A stretch of 64,000 nt of DNA from Marsupella aquatica (lineage: Eukaryota; Marchantiophyta). Of this stretch, positions 10,507-23,440 are shown one piece after another. The notes beneath the pieces were generated by a model. It ran no database searches, had not been told where the DNA came from, and worked only from the letters and a program-made list of their open reading frames with translations. Both the position numbers and the translations under genes were made by a program. The stretch lies in assembly GCA_973895155.1 (NCBI GenBank), contig OZ316893.1, positions 12,214,001 through 12,278,000 on the forward strand. The letters are read 5' to 3'. How positions within the stretch are numbered: position 1 is the stretch's first letter; every line of letters begins with the position of its first letter.

Positions 10507-11987
10507 TTCACCTCTAATCCTTGCGTTGGTACAAATGATGGAAACCAGGCCGAATTTCTCTACCTTGTCCAAGATATAAAAAACGTGGTTGACGAATCAA
10601 CATTCCTTGATCCCAATAATGGAACGAGAAATTGAGAGGATCCACTAAGACCAGCCAAGCAGAGCAAACGCAGTGGCTCACCAAGAACTGCCGAATGAAA
10701 CGTTCGGTCGGTGGGAGATGGAATTCTATAGCAGCAACGCCTGCTCAACCGAGTCCAACTCCTCTCAAACCTTGAATCGCCATTTTCCTTCCGTTCCCTT
10801 TGTCATTCCAGAGTCCGGAGTCCAGACCGTGCTGGTTACAATCAAGGTTGCAAAATCATCCGTTGCAAATTCAACCGTTGCAAATTATCTGATTTCATTT
10901 TCGCTGGTCTATTCTTCGAATCCACAGAGAGAGAGAGAGATGATTGCCCAGCGAAACCCACTCACTCACTGCCAACCTCAGCCTCTGTCAGTTGAGCTGC
11001 CGAGAAGCAGATTACTCGTGAGCGAATAATTGAATTCAGCTTCGGAATTCGCACCCAAATTCCGAATTCGCTGTCACTCGCTCGCCTCGTGTTCCTCAAC
11101 CGCGGAGGTTGGAGCCTGTAGCCTGTGAATCCCTGCTCTCGCACCTGGCTGCTCCTCCTCGACCATTACAACTTCTTTGAGACTTGGCTCCAGACTTAAC
11201 TACATGCGCTAGATGATGGGAAGGCGGTCAACCTTTGACTCCATTGTGGTTTTGGGGTGCCAATCACTTTTAAGACACTGATGGTGGACCTGTCTTGCTT
11301 TCTCCTCAGAAAATCTCCAGTAACTGGCTGACCCTTCCCTCCCTCCCTCCCCAATTGCAGCTTACCTCCGCAATTGCAGCTTGCTCGTCAATAAAACTTT
11401 CCAGGCGCGTTCCTTTCTGGATCTCTTGCCATGCTCTGCCCTCTTTCAAAGGTCACAGCTGTTGTGTCAAGTTTGCTTCGTCTGGGTAATCAGCCTAGCG
11501 CCGTCTCCGTCCCCTTTCCTCCAGCAAGCAAGCTCCGACGAGTCTGTTTCCTGAACCGCCATCATGTGCTCTGGAATCGAATTTGACCTGCGGCAGTCTC
11601 GTTGATGCAGTTCGAGGAACCACTAAGAAAGACTTATTATTCCTCTCCTTTCCAACACGAAACTCTCCTTAGAATCTCCGTTTTGGATTTTTCTTCTCCC
11701 TGTCAGCGAGCGCGCGAGTCCACCGCTCGGGTCCCTCCTTTCTCTCTCGCTGCCTGCACCCGAACGAAAGACTCTCGTTTCTTTGATTCTTGAAGGCAAG
11801 ACTTGAGCTCTCTGTGGACAGGACCAACACTGTGCTCCCTGCATAATAATATAGAAGAGTCTGCTCCTCGCTTTTTGCTATGGCGGCTCGGCTCGGCTCG
11901 TCTCGGCTCGGCTCAGCTCAGCCCGGCTCGGCCATACCCACCTCTAGAATATCCACTACTGGAGGAGTGCATGCTTTATGGCAAAAG
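10507..11987. other. Stretch upstream of the F-box gene without a recognised gene
   Basis: No supported coding region. It contains a short GA run (10926-10940), a (CCCT)n run (about 11334-11351) and a CGGCT-rich run (GGCTCGGCTCGGCTCGTCTC and following, about 11881-11932). The open frames here are short and compositionally biased. Confidence 0.45.
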
Positions 11988-12110
11988 CAACACCCCACTA
12001 GCGCTTGACTTAGAGTAATTTGTTCAGCAAAGTAATTGGAATGTTTGCCAACACCCCACTAGCGCTTGACTTAGAGTAACTTGTTCAGCAAAGTAATTGG
12101 AATGTAGATA
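11988..12110. repeat. 61-bp tandem duplication
   Basis: CAACACCCCACTAGCGCTTG starts at 11988 and again at 12049. The units continue almost identically through GACTTAGAGTAA and GTTCAGCAAAGTAATTGGAA. Confidence 0.85.
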
Positions 12111-15100
12111 ATTATCTTGCGAACAAGTAATTAGCACACAGAACTATGTGGTTCACTTTAGATGAGGCTATGTCAGCGGGAGAACACAAGAGCTTTGCTA
12201 CACCCTAGGCTCGTTGTCCATATATATCAAGTCTTTACAACATAAATTCTCTCTATCTCTCAAGTGGTTTTCTAGTAATGAGCCTTAGTTCTTTCTCACA
12301 AACAAACACTTGCTTGTGTACATAGAAGGCAACACGACTAATTTAACCAAGGACTAAGGTTAGCCTAACTATGACTATAATAGTACCTCTAGACCAAAAA
12401 GTAAATGCTTAGCATAATTCAGGGTTAGTCATGTTGGCCTGCTCCATAAGGTGGATTTGGTTTCACCTAGGTCTCAGGGCATAAATCATTTTATTCATAT
12501 TTATAAGTGGAAGGAATTCTGCTCACCCATAAGTGTTTGTCTCCTTCTAGAGGGTTTGCACTTCTAAATTTGTCATTTAGTGCAGCCCCCTTTACATCAC
12601 GTACAATTGTACAAAAAGTCCAAACTGGTTGGAACAAAGGAAAGAATGGAACATCTTGCAACTATCCAAGGTTTGTACTTATGGAGTGCGCACTCAGAGG
12701 CAGGTCACTCTACTGCACTGTACTCTCGTGACGAACGAAGAAGTGTAGCATTCAGTCTCATCTACAGGAAGTCTTCCCACTGACAGTAAGGGTGGCTTTA
12801 CATGTAGAAGTCTTCCCAATGGAGGAGGGCCACTTCTTGCTCTAAAGATAGACTCCTTGCCAGAAATCTTTTCAAATGAAATTAGGTAAATGCAAATTCC
12901 TTTGAATGAAGGAGCCAGATTCCAAAATTTTAGACCAAAAAATGGTCCACCTCCATACGTACATGACCCTGGATTCTGGATTCCAGAATTCTAGACACAA
13001 AAATTACTTCACATGATCAGTTTCTTGGGTCCCACTCCTTGCCATGTTACATCCTTCAACACCATGCCTGAATGGGCCCTGAGTTCTCATAAATCCAACT
13101 ACAAATATTTTCACTCATTATACAGTCCTATCAAAGCCACCCTGGTATGCATGCACCAACAAGTTCAGTTCTTCTCACTTCTCATGATCTTCCTACAAGG
13201 ATCTGCCCCTCCTCGCCTTGTTGCGGCTCGTCTCGACTGGGCTGGCAATCCCCAATTCCAGTGCCAGGATTGGCCTGGTGGGCTTTCAGAACCCAAGACC
13301 CTACTCCAGTTCTGAGCTCCTGTACTCTTGGTGAAGTAGGGGCCTATTGCTTCTTCTTACACCGTGATATTAAGTTTGGATTGTATAATGAGTAAAGTTG
13401 TACATGGTTGGGGCTGGCTTTATAAGAACTCGAGAGCCCAGTCAGTGCTGATGTTTGCCTATCCTACATGGCAAAGCAGTGGGCCCAAGGAAATGCTGGC
13501 GAGGAGAGCTTATTTTCTCCTCTTTCTAGGTTTTGGAATTTGCATTTGTAGTCTTAGTGTGACTTTACTGTTTATTCTCTCTGACGTTAGCTCTTTTGCT
13601 TTTACTTAATTATACTTTGTCTTGATCTTTTTTGTGAATTGGTCCATTTTGTGCTTGAAAATTGGAAACACTATTTTTCACACAAAATTGTATACCATGG
13701 AGTGAGCATGCAGAGAGAAGGAGAGCATGTGGGTGGTCAGGGCTTTCACGAGGGGGTCTGGCCTGTGGGAGGCGAGTTCACTCACTGACCTCGCCCCTCT
13801 CCTACAGCATCCTTGGGGAAGGAGGCAGTCAGGCCGCTCCGCAAAAAAAGCCATGGCCAAAAGTGTGTTTTGGACTTTGGTCACGAGTGGTACAGTAGGA
13901 CTTTTGCAAATCAGTCACTTTAATTCCCAGAAAACCTTTGTGAACTTGACCAGATCCAAATCTGCAAGGTTTTCAAGGGCCTCCTAACTGGTTTCCTGCC
14001 TTTGGGATAGCGTCTCTCTTTTGGAAGCCTTTGTATTTTTGCCAGCGTGCAATACTTCGATACGTCAAGGAGAAAACAAAATATCTTTGCTCACAATGAT
14101 TAGCACCAAAAAATATTATAGCGGTGATAAACGCGCTATTTTCCACCTCTCCTCAAACTTTTTGTCACTTTTAGCTAGAATTCGATAGGTTTCTTTCTCC
14201 CATGAACCAGTTTCCCACCTAGCCATACGCCCCAGTAGCCATTAAATATATTGAGATCTAACGCTCACAAAATAATTTAAGAAAAAAACAAATAAAGAGC
14301 ATTCTCCTTCACATTGGCTGACATCCTTGCCACATTGGTCAAAAAGGAAAAACCTTAAGGAATACCCTGGTGCCATATTAGGAGAAAACAAAAACGCACT
14401 AGTTGAGAATGATGAGCACTTATGGGAACTCATGTCTTTGAGATGTTGTCTCCCAACGGGTTACCTTTTGTTGGTTTGGCAGTGTTCCTTATAAAGGGGA
14501 ACAAAAGCAATTATGGGTGCTACCCAGCTTATTTTTTAACGTTGTTTGTTTTTAGCCAATGTGGCTAATGTGAGAGCCTCTCTAAGCTAGGAGATGCTAG
14601 GAATATTCTTCACTGAATAGGGCATCTCAAACCACAGGTCCACTAAAAAAAACCTGTCCCAAAAGTTGCTTTCAGTCTGCGAGTGTGTGCACAAGCACTT
14701 TTGATTATCATGTTGCCATTGTTTTTTCCGGGGAAAACTCCCTTGACCACGACCGGAGGCAAAACGAAGAGTATTTGAGACACCCTGAAGAGTTTGGTTT
14801 CAACAAGGTTTTAAGCATTTGACCATTTGTGGTCCGGCCTGTTACTCCTTGGTTTATTACTGGGTGCCACTTTTCACATGAGTAAAGTGAAAATGAAGCT
14901 CCAATAGAACCTAAGTTTGTCAAAATGCTCCCATGGATTTTTGCAATTCAGATGGACCACATTTTACTCTCAATGTCGCAAAGAATATTCTTACTTAGTG
15001 CCACCAGATGGTGAAATTTTTGTTTAGGGTCCATGGGAGTGCCTCAAGGAGAACTACGGGCTATCTTGCATGTGCCATGTCTTCAAAAACGAGGCCCTTA

Positions 15101-17313
15101 CGAACTCCTGAATTGTAGGCAAAATGGGACCAAGTATTTCATTTTGTTTATATGAGACTAAATACAAGATTACAAGGTAGGGAGGGTTGTCGCCCTTGCC
15201 CTTTGAAAGTGCATTTGGTTTTAACCGTGAAGACTGGTTCAAGGAGGGAGCGAGACAGGAAAGTCTTGGTCAATCCCATAGTTCCATCTCATCACGCATA
15301 GGGCCCATTATTTCATGACCCTCATATGCAAGACAGCACTAAAGTGTCTCCTTAAAAATAAAAATAAAAAAATAGAATGACGAGGCATACTTGCATAATC
15401 GCCGTCACGAGCTGAAGTGACGTGAGACGGCTGCTGTATCAAGTCTGCTGTACTCTGAGTGATACCTTACTACGGTACACAGTACACTGGCGAGCAGGAC
15501 CAACGGTGGTGACGTACTGTGGTTGCAGTCCGGACAACCGTAGCGTTTTCGTTCCGCGTCTTCAGAACGTTACATTACAGTGCAGTACCTACAGGGTGTA
15601 ATGAACTTCGTACCTCAGACTGTATCGTTTTTCGAGTGATGCGAGTGCTTTAATTAATTCGGAACCCACATGAATTATTAATTTATTATGCACTGGGAAG
15701 CTCCACACAATCGAGAACGTAGGAGCGGAAGAGGCGGCAGGGCAATGTTTATAGATTTTTTTGAACACATGAATCACATTGGAGTGCAGCATTCTGTGGA
15801 TGAGTGATGGCCTATATGCATGGATGATATAGCATGGTATTTATATATCACGTGCCCAAGGGCAAAAAGGGCTGAACAGGGAGACATGAGCCCTAAGAAG
15901 GGAAGAAAATATTTTAAAAGATGATATTGCATGGATAGTCAGAGGAAGAGCAATGGATGATAGAGGGATGGTATAGAAGCTGCTAATATGGTGAATACAT
16001 ATATTTTGTCTTATTGAGATTTTTTGTCATGTATTTTTATTAAATTTTAGACCCTTTTAATTTTAGGTGTTCTAGAGTATTTTGAATTTATTTTGGCAGC
16101 CCCCTTACAACTTTTAAATTTTGTGAACTCTTGACAATGAAACCAATTTCTCCACCACTTGAACAAAATATTATCATGAGTGAGAGAAATGATTGGCAGA
16201 CACTTTATTTACACTATTTTCTCCTTCTAGTTATGCTCTTATATTTTATTTATTTTTCAGATCATTACAAGACAAAAAACCAAGAATGTTCCAGAATGAG
16301 CAGCTATATAATGGGTAGCAGTATAATTGGATGGTAAAGGGAATATTTTGTTTTTTATTCTAGCCTAGATAAGCGTGTATTTGTTGTTTTATTTACATTA
16401 ATTCACATCAAATATAATTCATTTGTTTTTTAGTCCCTTCACTTTTTGCAGTTTCTATTTTTTTCACCCATACAGCCACTCCAAGTTTGAATGACGTCCA
16501 CTGCATAAAAGGCGGAGGTAGAACATTGTATGTATTGTAGTTAGTGATTGCACATCAATTCCAAAAGAAAGACTCCACATTGCAAGAGGAAAGATGAATC
16601 ATACACTCTGCATTGATGTTTGGGTGCTCCTACAAAATATTCTCAGTTCCTTAACGCAGTTATCAGAACCTTTAATTATTGCTAAACTTACGTCTGTCAT
16701 GACATATCAAACTTAGGCGAATAAAGCTGTGCAAGCTGCGTTTTGATTAGTAAGGTCTCACACAAAATTGTTCATGACCTATCAAACTTATTATAGTGGC
16801 TTTACAAGAAGTCAGGGGCCCATTGCTTCTGTTTATTCACTATGAGATCAAATCTGGATGGTGGACTTATCTCTACAAGCACTCAAGGGCCCACTCAGAT
16901 CTGGTATCTACCAGTGAGTACTACATGGCAAGGGACTTGCAACAACTTGCACTATTGGCAGGGGCAAAATTTTGAAGCCATAGGCACATTTGAAACAGTA
17001 CCATCTGCCAAGGTATTCTATAATGAAAGCAAACAGGAATTTTGTTAGCGAGGGGAGTGTTGTTAGCGAGACACTTGTGGTATTAAATTTCTTTTGCTTT
17101 TTGTTGCCTTTTATATTTTTTGTCCATTTTTTATGACTCCAGATGGGTAGTGCGATCCCTAGCAAAAAGAGGAGTCCCCAAAATGAATGTTATCAACCAG
17201 GTTACTGTTAACAAGGCAGTTGCTTATAGAAAAATTAGTGGTCATGTGAGGAAAATTTTTGCTCATGTGAGTAAAATTTCTACAGTTTCCTCGCAGGCTA
17301 CAATGACCCCCAA
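12111..17313. other. Long gene-free stretch with old dispersed repeats
   Basis: I found no coding region I can support in about 5 kb. One diverged repeat pair is visible in the same orientation: about 13335-13485 and 16810-16935 share GGGGCC(T/C)ATTGCTTCT, then a segment on indirect alignment, then CTACATGGCAA. This suggests remnants of one mobile element family. The region 14100-17100 is AT-rich with homopolymer runs. Confidence 0.4.
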
Positions 17314-17653
17314 CTGACCCACTAATAAAGGGAGAGAAACAAAGGGAAACCCCAGAGAGTCCCAACAAGAACAAGGCAAAAGAACTAAAGCCCTAATGAG
17401 TGACAAATGTGCATTTATGGTGCATGTTTCAAGTGTGGGGTTTGGGGGAAGTGAGGACTGAGGAGTACCGGACCCTCATTTTACCCGATCCTACTCCTCA
17501 GTCCTCACTCCCCCAAACCCCACACTTGAAGCATGCAGGATAAATGCACATTAACCTCATTTTGTCACTCACTAGCGCTTTAGTTATTTTGTCTTGTTCT
17601 TGTTGGGACTCTCTGGTTTTCCCTTTGTTTCTCTCCCTTTATTAGTGGGTCAG
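17314..17653. repeat. 340-bp near-perfect palindrome (hairpin or foldback element)
   Basis: The left arm (17314-17467) starts CTGACCCACTAATAAAGGGA and ends TGAGGACTGAGGAGTA. The right arm (17492-17653) is its reverse complement, starting TACTCCTCAGTCCTCA and ending TCCCTTTATTAGTGGGTCAG. The loop is about 24 bp. The arms match over nearly their full 155-160 bp with a few small mismatches and gaps. No clear target duplication flanks it. It could be a foldback/MITE-type element or an inverted duplication, and if transcribed it would fold into a long hairpin RNA. Confidence 0.9.
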
Positions 17654-17889
17654 GTGGATGTTTCAATTCCCTCCCTTGAGTGGGTCCTTTGGATACTGTG
17701 CACGATGACATAAACGCCACCGTATCGTGACGCAAGTGTGATGAGATTATGAGAATCACGAGATCTGCTTGAAGTCACGAGCCACTAGTCATCAGCTACA
17801 GACTAACAAGACTGCTCCCTGGCCTACGATTGCTACATGGGTAATAAGTTGCTGGATGACGACCTACAGATCCCAGCTGACGACAGCTG
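17654..17889. other. Spacer between the palindrome and a repeat cluster
   Basis: Nothing recognisable as a gene or structured element. Confidence 0.4.
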
Positions 17890-18680
17890 AGCTACAAGGG
17901 TTCGGAAAAGTCATACAGTCGTTCGTCTACTTTACATACCAGCAGGACCAAAGTAATTGAGGGACTGGGTTTGAAGTGCACCCGTTTTCATGCCCTTTAA
18001 TTGTGAGCACTTTGTCGATAGATGTCTTCACCTCTCTCCTTCAGACAAGTGTTCCGTAAAAGTTGCGAGAGGATAAAGAGTTCTCATGTATGGTTGGAAT
18101 ACTTTACATACAAGCAGGACCAAAGTTTGAGCACTTTTTTTGGCAAATGAAATCGTCAGCGGGAACTCGGTTTCCATCACGATTTTCTACCCTCGAAAGG
18201 GTTATTTATTTGTTTTTTCAGAGCACAAAACCCTGAACTTACTACTCGGGACTTGCACCCAGGATCTAGGCTTTGACCATGAGATACATCTCAAGTTAGT
18301 TCTTGAAAAGAGAACAAGAGGTACAAAAATTTCTCATACTCGGAAAAGTCGTAGTTCTTCTACTTTACATACCAGCAGGACCAGTTCATTGATGTACTGG
18401 GTTTGAAGTGCACCCGCTTTCGTGCATTTTGTGGGCACATTTCCAGTAAATGTGTTCTCCTCTGTCGTTCAGACAAAGTCTTCCATAAGTACGAGAGCTG
18501 CTACAAGGTTCTCATGTTCGGAAAAGCTAGTGGTCTACTTTACATACTAGCAGGACCGAATTCATCGACGTACTGGGTTTGGAGTGCACCCGTTTTCATG
18601 CTCTTTGAGATCAGTCAGTCGGGAAACTTGTTCTGAATCCTCTCTCGCTCAAGACAAGTCTTCCAAACAAGTCACAAGAG
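17890..18680. repeat. Irregular repeat cluster with a CTTTACATACCAGCAGGACC core
   Basis: The core TTTACATAC(C/A/T)AGCAGGACC occurs at about 17931, 18103, 18364 and 18538 (spacings roughly 172, 261, 174). Cores are followed by variants of GTACTGGGTTTGAAGTGCAC and CCGTTTTCATGC, then a CTTCAGACAAG-like segment, and are preceded by CGGAAAAG. The units are diverged, so this is an old tandem or nested array. A short open frame at 18140-18406 falls inside it and is not credible as a gene. Confidence 0.7.
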
Positions 18681-19623
18681 GTATAAAAAGTTGTTATCCT
18701 TCTGAAACGTTACGAATCCAATCTCATGCACGTCATCGGGGTGGCGTCCATTCTCCTAAGGCGGTCTAAAGGATTGAATGAATCCTCAGGAGACGGGTCT
18801 GTGAATCAGAAGGTTTTCCAATAGTGATAGGTGGGTTCCGGGATCTCACGGGTTCTCATGTCTCCAAACCTCCACGTACTTTGCAACAAACGAAACATCG
18901 GTATTCTTCATACAGGTGTAAAGTTAAACCGCCACTATCCCAAAAGTTGTGTGAATAGAACGTAATCACTTTTTTCTCACTTCTTGACTCTGTGACTAAC
19001 ATTCTTGGCTAATTATGGTCACCTGAATACAGTTAGGTTCTAAAACTGCAGGCGGTCTAAGAACACTGCATGCTGATGTAATTGCTTTTGTGATGCAAGA
19101 ACAATACGTAAACAATCCGAGTCTGGAAAAGGAAGAAGTAAAGACATTACTGGATATTAAGCAGAAAACATTTGTTTGACTTTCAAAGATACTGTGAACT
19201 GGCGACGACTGGGTCCAATTCGCCACCAGTTTAGTGCCCACTAGAAGTCAGCCGGCCAATGAGCTCTGGACCCTCTTTCGCCACCAAGGAGACAAACTAG
19301 GAGGATGGAGAAGCTGGATTGGGCACAGAATATCAATTTCATGCAGTTTATCGTTGATGTTCCAGATAATTATAAGGGATATGGTCGAGATTCGATTATG
19401 TTGCATCTCGCGCCAAATCCGATTCTCTCGATCCACCACGTGTTCAGACAGAATAAGCTCCTCGATCGGCTCCTGTTTCTGCGGATCCCTTGCGAGGTCC
19501 CTTGATGTCTCAAAATGTGTACACATTGATCGAGATCATAGTATGAATTTCAAAACTTAAAAGTACAGTGAATTGTACATGCGGATTGCCACTGGTGTAT
19601 ACCAAAGAGCTTCACAGATTAAC
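18681..19623. other. Gene-free stretch
   Basis: Short frames exist on both strands around 19230-19560, but none shows a domain, start context or conserved motif that I can support. Confidence 0.35.
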
Positions 19624-19811
19624 TGACCTCAGCTTGTTTGACTGAATGATTTGATTTCCACGTTGGAAAATGAAAGAACGTCCGTCTGTGCAAATCTGTG
19701 CCCACGTACTGTGACCTCAGCTTGTTTGACTGAATGATTTGATTTCCACGTTGGAAAATGAAAGAACGTCCGTCTGTGCAAATTTGTGCAAACGTACTGT
19801 GACCTCAGCCT
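19624..19811. repeat. 88-bp tandem duplication
   Basis: TGACCTCAGCTTGTTTGACT starts at 19624 and 19712, and the first bases of a third copy start at 19800. The two full units differ by very few bases, so the duplication is recent. Confidence 0.9.
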
Positions 19812-21409
19812 TCAATTTAGGGGAGAGTTGGTATGTCAAGGTACCATCGTCTGTTATCTCATACTGAAAACAATCATGGTTCACAACGAGGTTATTAATA
19901 GCAAACCGACTTATTCCTAATGTTGAAATAGAAAACCAACTCATGTATCAGATGAGTTTTCTTATATAAGTTTTCCTTTTTGCTACAATGTGTTCTCTTT
20001 TCCATTTGCATCTTGTTGGACCCTATTGTAGCAAACGACGGCAAGTTTCTTCATCACGAAGCGTGTCTCTCTGAATAAGTAATGTCATTATTGGAGTGCA
20101 GACTGAGTAATCTTCCCACTTAGGTCGTCCCGCCGGACCTCAGGGCTGAAGCAGGTGAACAGGTATGATCTAGACCCGGCCCACCATTCTACCAAACCTG
20201 TTTCCCCAATTTCGATAGTTCCAGTCTGACTCCTGAAGGTGTGAGCTAATTATATTCTAGTCCATAAAGTACAGTTAGTGAGCATATATATGGCGTCTGC
20301 CCTGAATCGCTCAATCAAAAAGACCATTGGCATTCAAAAAATTAGTGGTACTCAGATGTACGTAATCACATGGTCTTTGTAATCGACTGGACAAATGAAC
20401 AAGAGATTCTAGAGTCACATCAATTTCAAGTATTGAGTGGATGTGAAGCACAAATGACCCTGTCCATTCGAAGCTCCATAAATGGACTCAATGTTGACTG
20501 CCAGTACCTTCCATAACACGTCTGCCTTCCTCAATCATAGAAATTCACAAATCCCTGGCTTTTGCACTACCTTACTTTCTTAGAAGGGATTGAGGTTGTT
20601 GATCAGGCTGCGCTTGATAAGATATACGAAGCTCCAATGGAAATTGATTGCATGTAACCCGTAAGCCAATAGTACTTGACCCCCTCATCCCGCCGACTGT
20701 AGACGGTTGCACTCCAAGTGACGATCGGTTCGTGCAGGGAAGGGCTGCTGCGACCCAACAGCTCGGTCCAGATACAACAGGTCCAGGTATGCGAATTGCA
20801 GGACATCCGTGAACAACTGAACATGATGCACGAGAAATTGCTGTCCAAAGACGTCACCTGCAATGTCAAGTTATTAAAGCAGGACAAACGTCAGCCCGCT
20901 CAAGGACGTCATCCTTGACCCCTCACACAATACAACCCCTACAGGACGTCATCTGTCTGCCCTCCCTCACAGACTCACAGTCTCATGCCCTCCCTCACAG
21001 TCTCACATATATACTCCAAACAGCTTTAAGTACATTGGAAGTACATTGGGAGTACATTGGCAGTAACCCCCTTTATTGGGTTATTTCATCTTTGGGGCCA
21101 TGTCTTGGGACCATGTCTCCTGATTTGGCGTTCCTATCTTTTTGGCGGCAGTGTGATATATATGTAAAGATGTTTGAATTGAAAATATCATAGCTTTTTT
21201 TATTTATAAAAATATCATTGCTTACTTTGGTGAACTTGGCATTCATATACTAAACTACCTTAGTTGATGAACTTGTCATTCATATACTAAACTGTGTCAG
21301 TTTAACTTGTCATTCATATACTAAACTGTGTCAATTTTAAAAATAAAAAAAATCGTGACAGTTTTGTCAATTAGAATATCTTAAATAGTGACAAAGTACT
21401 AAAAAACTA
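19812..21409. other. Gene-free stretch with one decayed coding-like patch
   Basis: Around 20583-20660 the + strand reads GIEVVDQAALDKIYEAPMEI, and 20795-20918 reads a coiled-coil-like IREQLNMMHEKLLSKDVTC. Stops separate them and I cannot name a family. At 20890-20965 GGACGTCATC recurs (CAAGGACGTCATCCTTGACC; CAGGACGTCATCTG). From 21220 to 21330 a short unit around CTTG(T/G)CATTCATATACTAAAC repeats three times. Confidence 0.4.
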
Positions 21410-22180
21410 ATACTCAAAATGGTACACCTCACAAATGTAAAGTGGTACTTGATGGACCCCATGAGTGTTCTGGACTCTTGATCAACCATAAATACACCCA
21501 AAACCTCATGGGGTAACACTTATGGGGTCATAAGTAACACTTTTTCATTTAGGGGTCGATACGGATATACTTGATGGAACCTCAAAATGTAAGTGGTTCT
21601 TGATGGACCCCATGAGTGATGACTCTTGATCAACCTTAAATACACCCAAAACCTCTTGGGGTAACACTTATGGGGTCATAAGTAACACTTTTTCCATTTA
21701 GGGGTCGATAGGGATATACTTGATGGAACCTCAAAATGTAAGAGGTTCTTGATGGACCCCATGAGTGATCTGGACTCTTGATCAACCTTAAATACACTTA
21801 CACAAAACCTCATGGGGTCATAAATAACCTTTTTCATTTAAATAGGGGTCCATAGGGATATACTTGATGGAACCCCAAAATGTAAAGTTGTACTTGATGG
21901 ACCCCATGAGTGATCTAGATTCTTGATAAACCGTAAATCACTTACCCAAAATCTCTTGGGGTCATTAAGTAACACTTTTTACAAAACCTCATAGGGTCAT
22001 AAGTAACACTTTTTCATTTAGGGGTCGATGGAAATATACTTGATGGAACCCCAAAATGTAAAGTTGTACTTGATGGACCCCATGAGTGATCTAGATTCTT
22101 GATCAACCTTAAATCAACTTACCCAAAATCTCATGGGGTCATCGAGTAACACTTCTTCATTTAGGGGTCTATAGAGTACA
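21410..22180. repeat. Five-copy tandem repeat, period about 150 bp
   Basis: GATGGACCCCATGAGTG occurs at 21451, 21602, 21751, 21896 and 22072 (spacings 151, 149, 145, 176). Each unit also carries CTTGATCAACC (or a close variant), ACCTC(A/T)TGGGGT(A/C), GGGGTCATAAGTAACAC and CATTTAGGGGTC. The longer last spacing comes from an internal partial duplication of the AACACTTTTT segment around 21970-22010. I see no coding frame; this is a small satellite-type array. Confidence 0.9.
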
Positions 22181-23440
22181 TGTCCCCCTCCATGCATGAT
22201 TGTATCTATCTTTTAATTGGAGTGAAGTTGATCCCTGGAGATGGACCACAATTAGGGGTCTCAAACCTCAAAATATCACTGACCTTAACTTATTAGTTAA
22301 GGTTAAAGTAAAATTTCTGGACAGGCAAATTCATGATCCATAAATATTTGCCACAGGATTGGTCATATCTCATGACCCGAAGTCACTGGAGAGGCTGGTG
22401 AAAAAAACACAAAAAAGAGTTAAGTAACCCTGTGAAAAAGCTATGGCCATTATTTTGTTTATGGCCAAAAGCCATGTTCCGCAACTTTGAATCATTGAGA
22501 CACCCTAATAGTTTATTTGTTGACTCCAATAAACATTTTATTGATTTACATATCACACTGCCAAAGAACATCAAGTGCCAAAAAAGGAGACAAGGTTGAG
22601 GCCCAATAAATGGTACAAATTGAGTGCAAAACCCAGGATGATCAAAGAGCCAAAAAAGTCCAAAATTCACCCACAACAGCAAAGACATAAAGCCCTGCTC
22701 AGCAGTACAATGACAAGGCTGGTAAAACTCAGGAGCAAACTGCACAGGAGGGTCACAAAGAGGACAGCGGATAGCGCCACCCGCAATGGTTCTGAGATGG
22801 TTCCAAGCCCACAGCACGACACTCCACCTTTGACTGACAGCAGAAGAGGCAAGAACAGAAAAGGAGAAGAAAATTCCAGAAGTAGTGGGGTTGTACCCTG
22901 CAAACTACTGGAAGGAAGGTGCCGGGTACCTGCACAGGCCCCCCCCCCCCCCGCCTTGACAAGAGCGCATAGGCAGGCCCCACCCAGAGTCCCACCCAAA
23001 CCCCGCACCCCCACCCTTGCCTGACAGGCCTCTCCCTTCCCTCTTGCTGATCTAAGTCCAGAGATCCTGAAAAAAAAGTTTGTAAGGGCAACTCCAAAAG
23101 GATTAACACTTATGCAAAGGAAAGATGTTATCTGAAAAAATAAAGAAAACTCTTCAAGAGTGATCCATGCAAGTTACCCATATACACAAGTCTATATCAC
23201 ACTGCCAAACAACAAAGCAAAAGCAGCAAATTGGGAGAAAGAATCCCAAAGTCAAGAAACCGAAGGAGCTTCAGAAACAACTTCAATCCTAAATTTCAAT
23301 ATTAGAGGAGACCAGCGCATCACAGTAGTAGTAGTAGTATAACCAGACATCATAGATGTGTCAAAAATGGAAATAAAAGCATGGCATAGGACCACATACC
23401 CTCCCCTTGGTACACAAAGCTAAACAAAGAAATTTTTTGT
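22181..23440. other. Stretch with two overlapping biased frames, no supported gene
   Basis: A + frame (22575-23024, 149 codons) ends in a Pro/Arg-rich tract that comes from a poly-C run at about 22946-22960. A reverse frame (22817-22383, 144 codons) overlaps it and contains CPLCDPP. They exclude each other and neither shows a convincing domain. A short (GTA)n run lies at about 23322-23339. Confidence 0.35.

Noticed and set aside
22575-23024. 149-codon + frame and the overlapping 144-codon reverse frame
   Set aside because: They exclude each other, one ends in a poly-C derived Pro tract, and neither has a family-like pattern.
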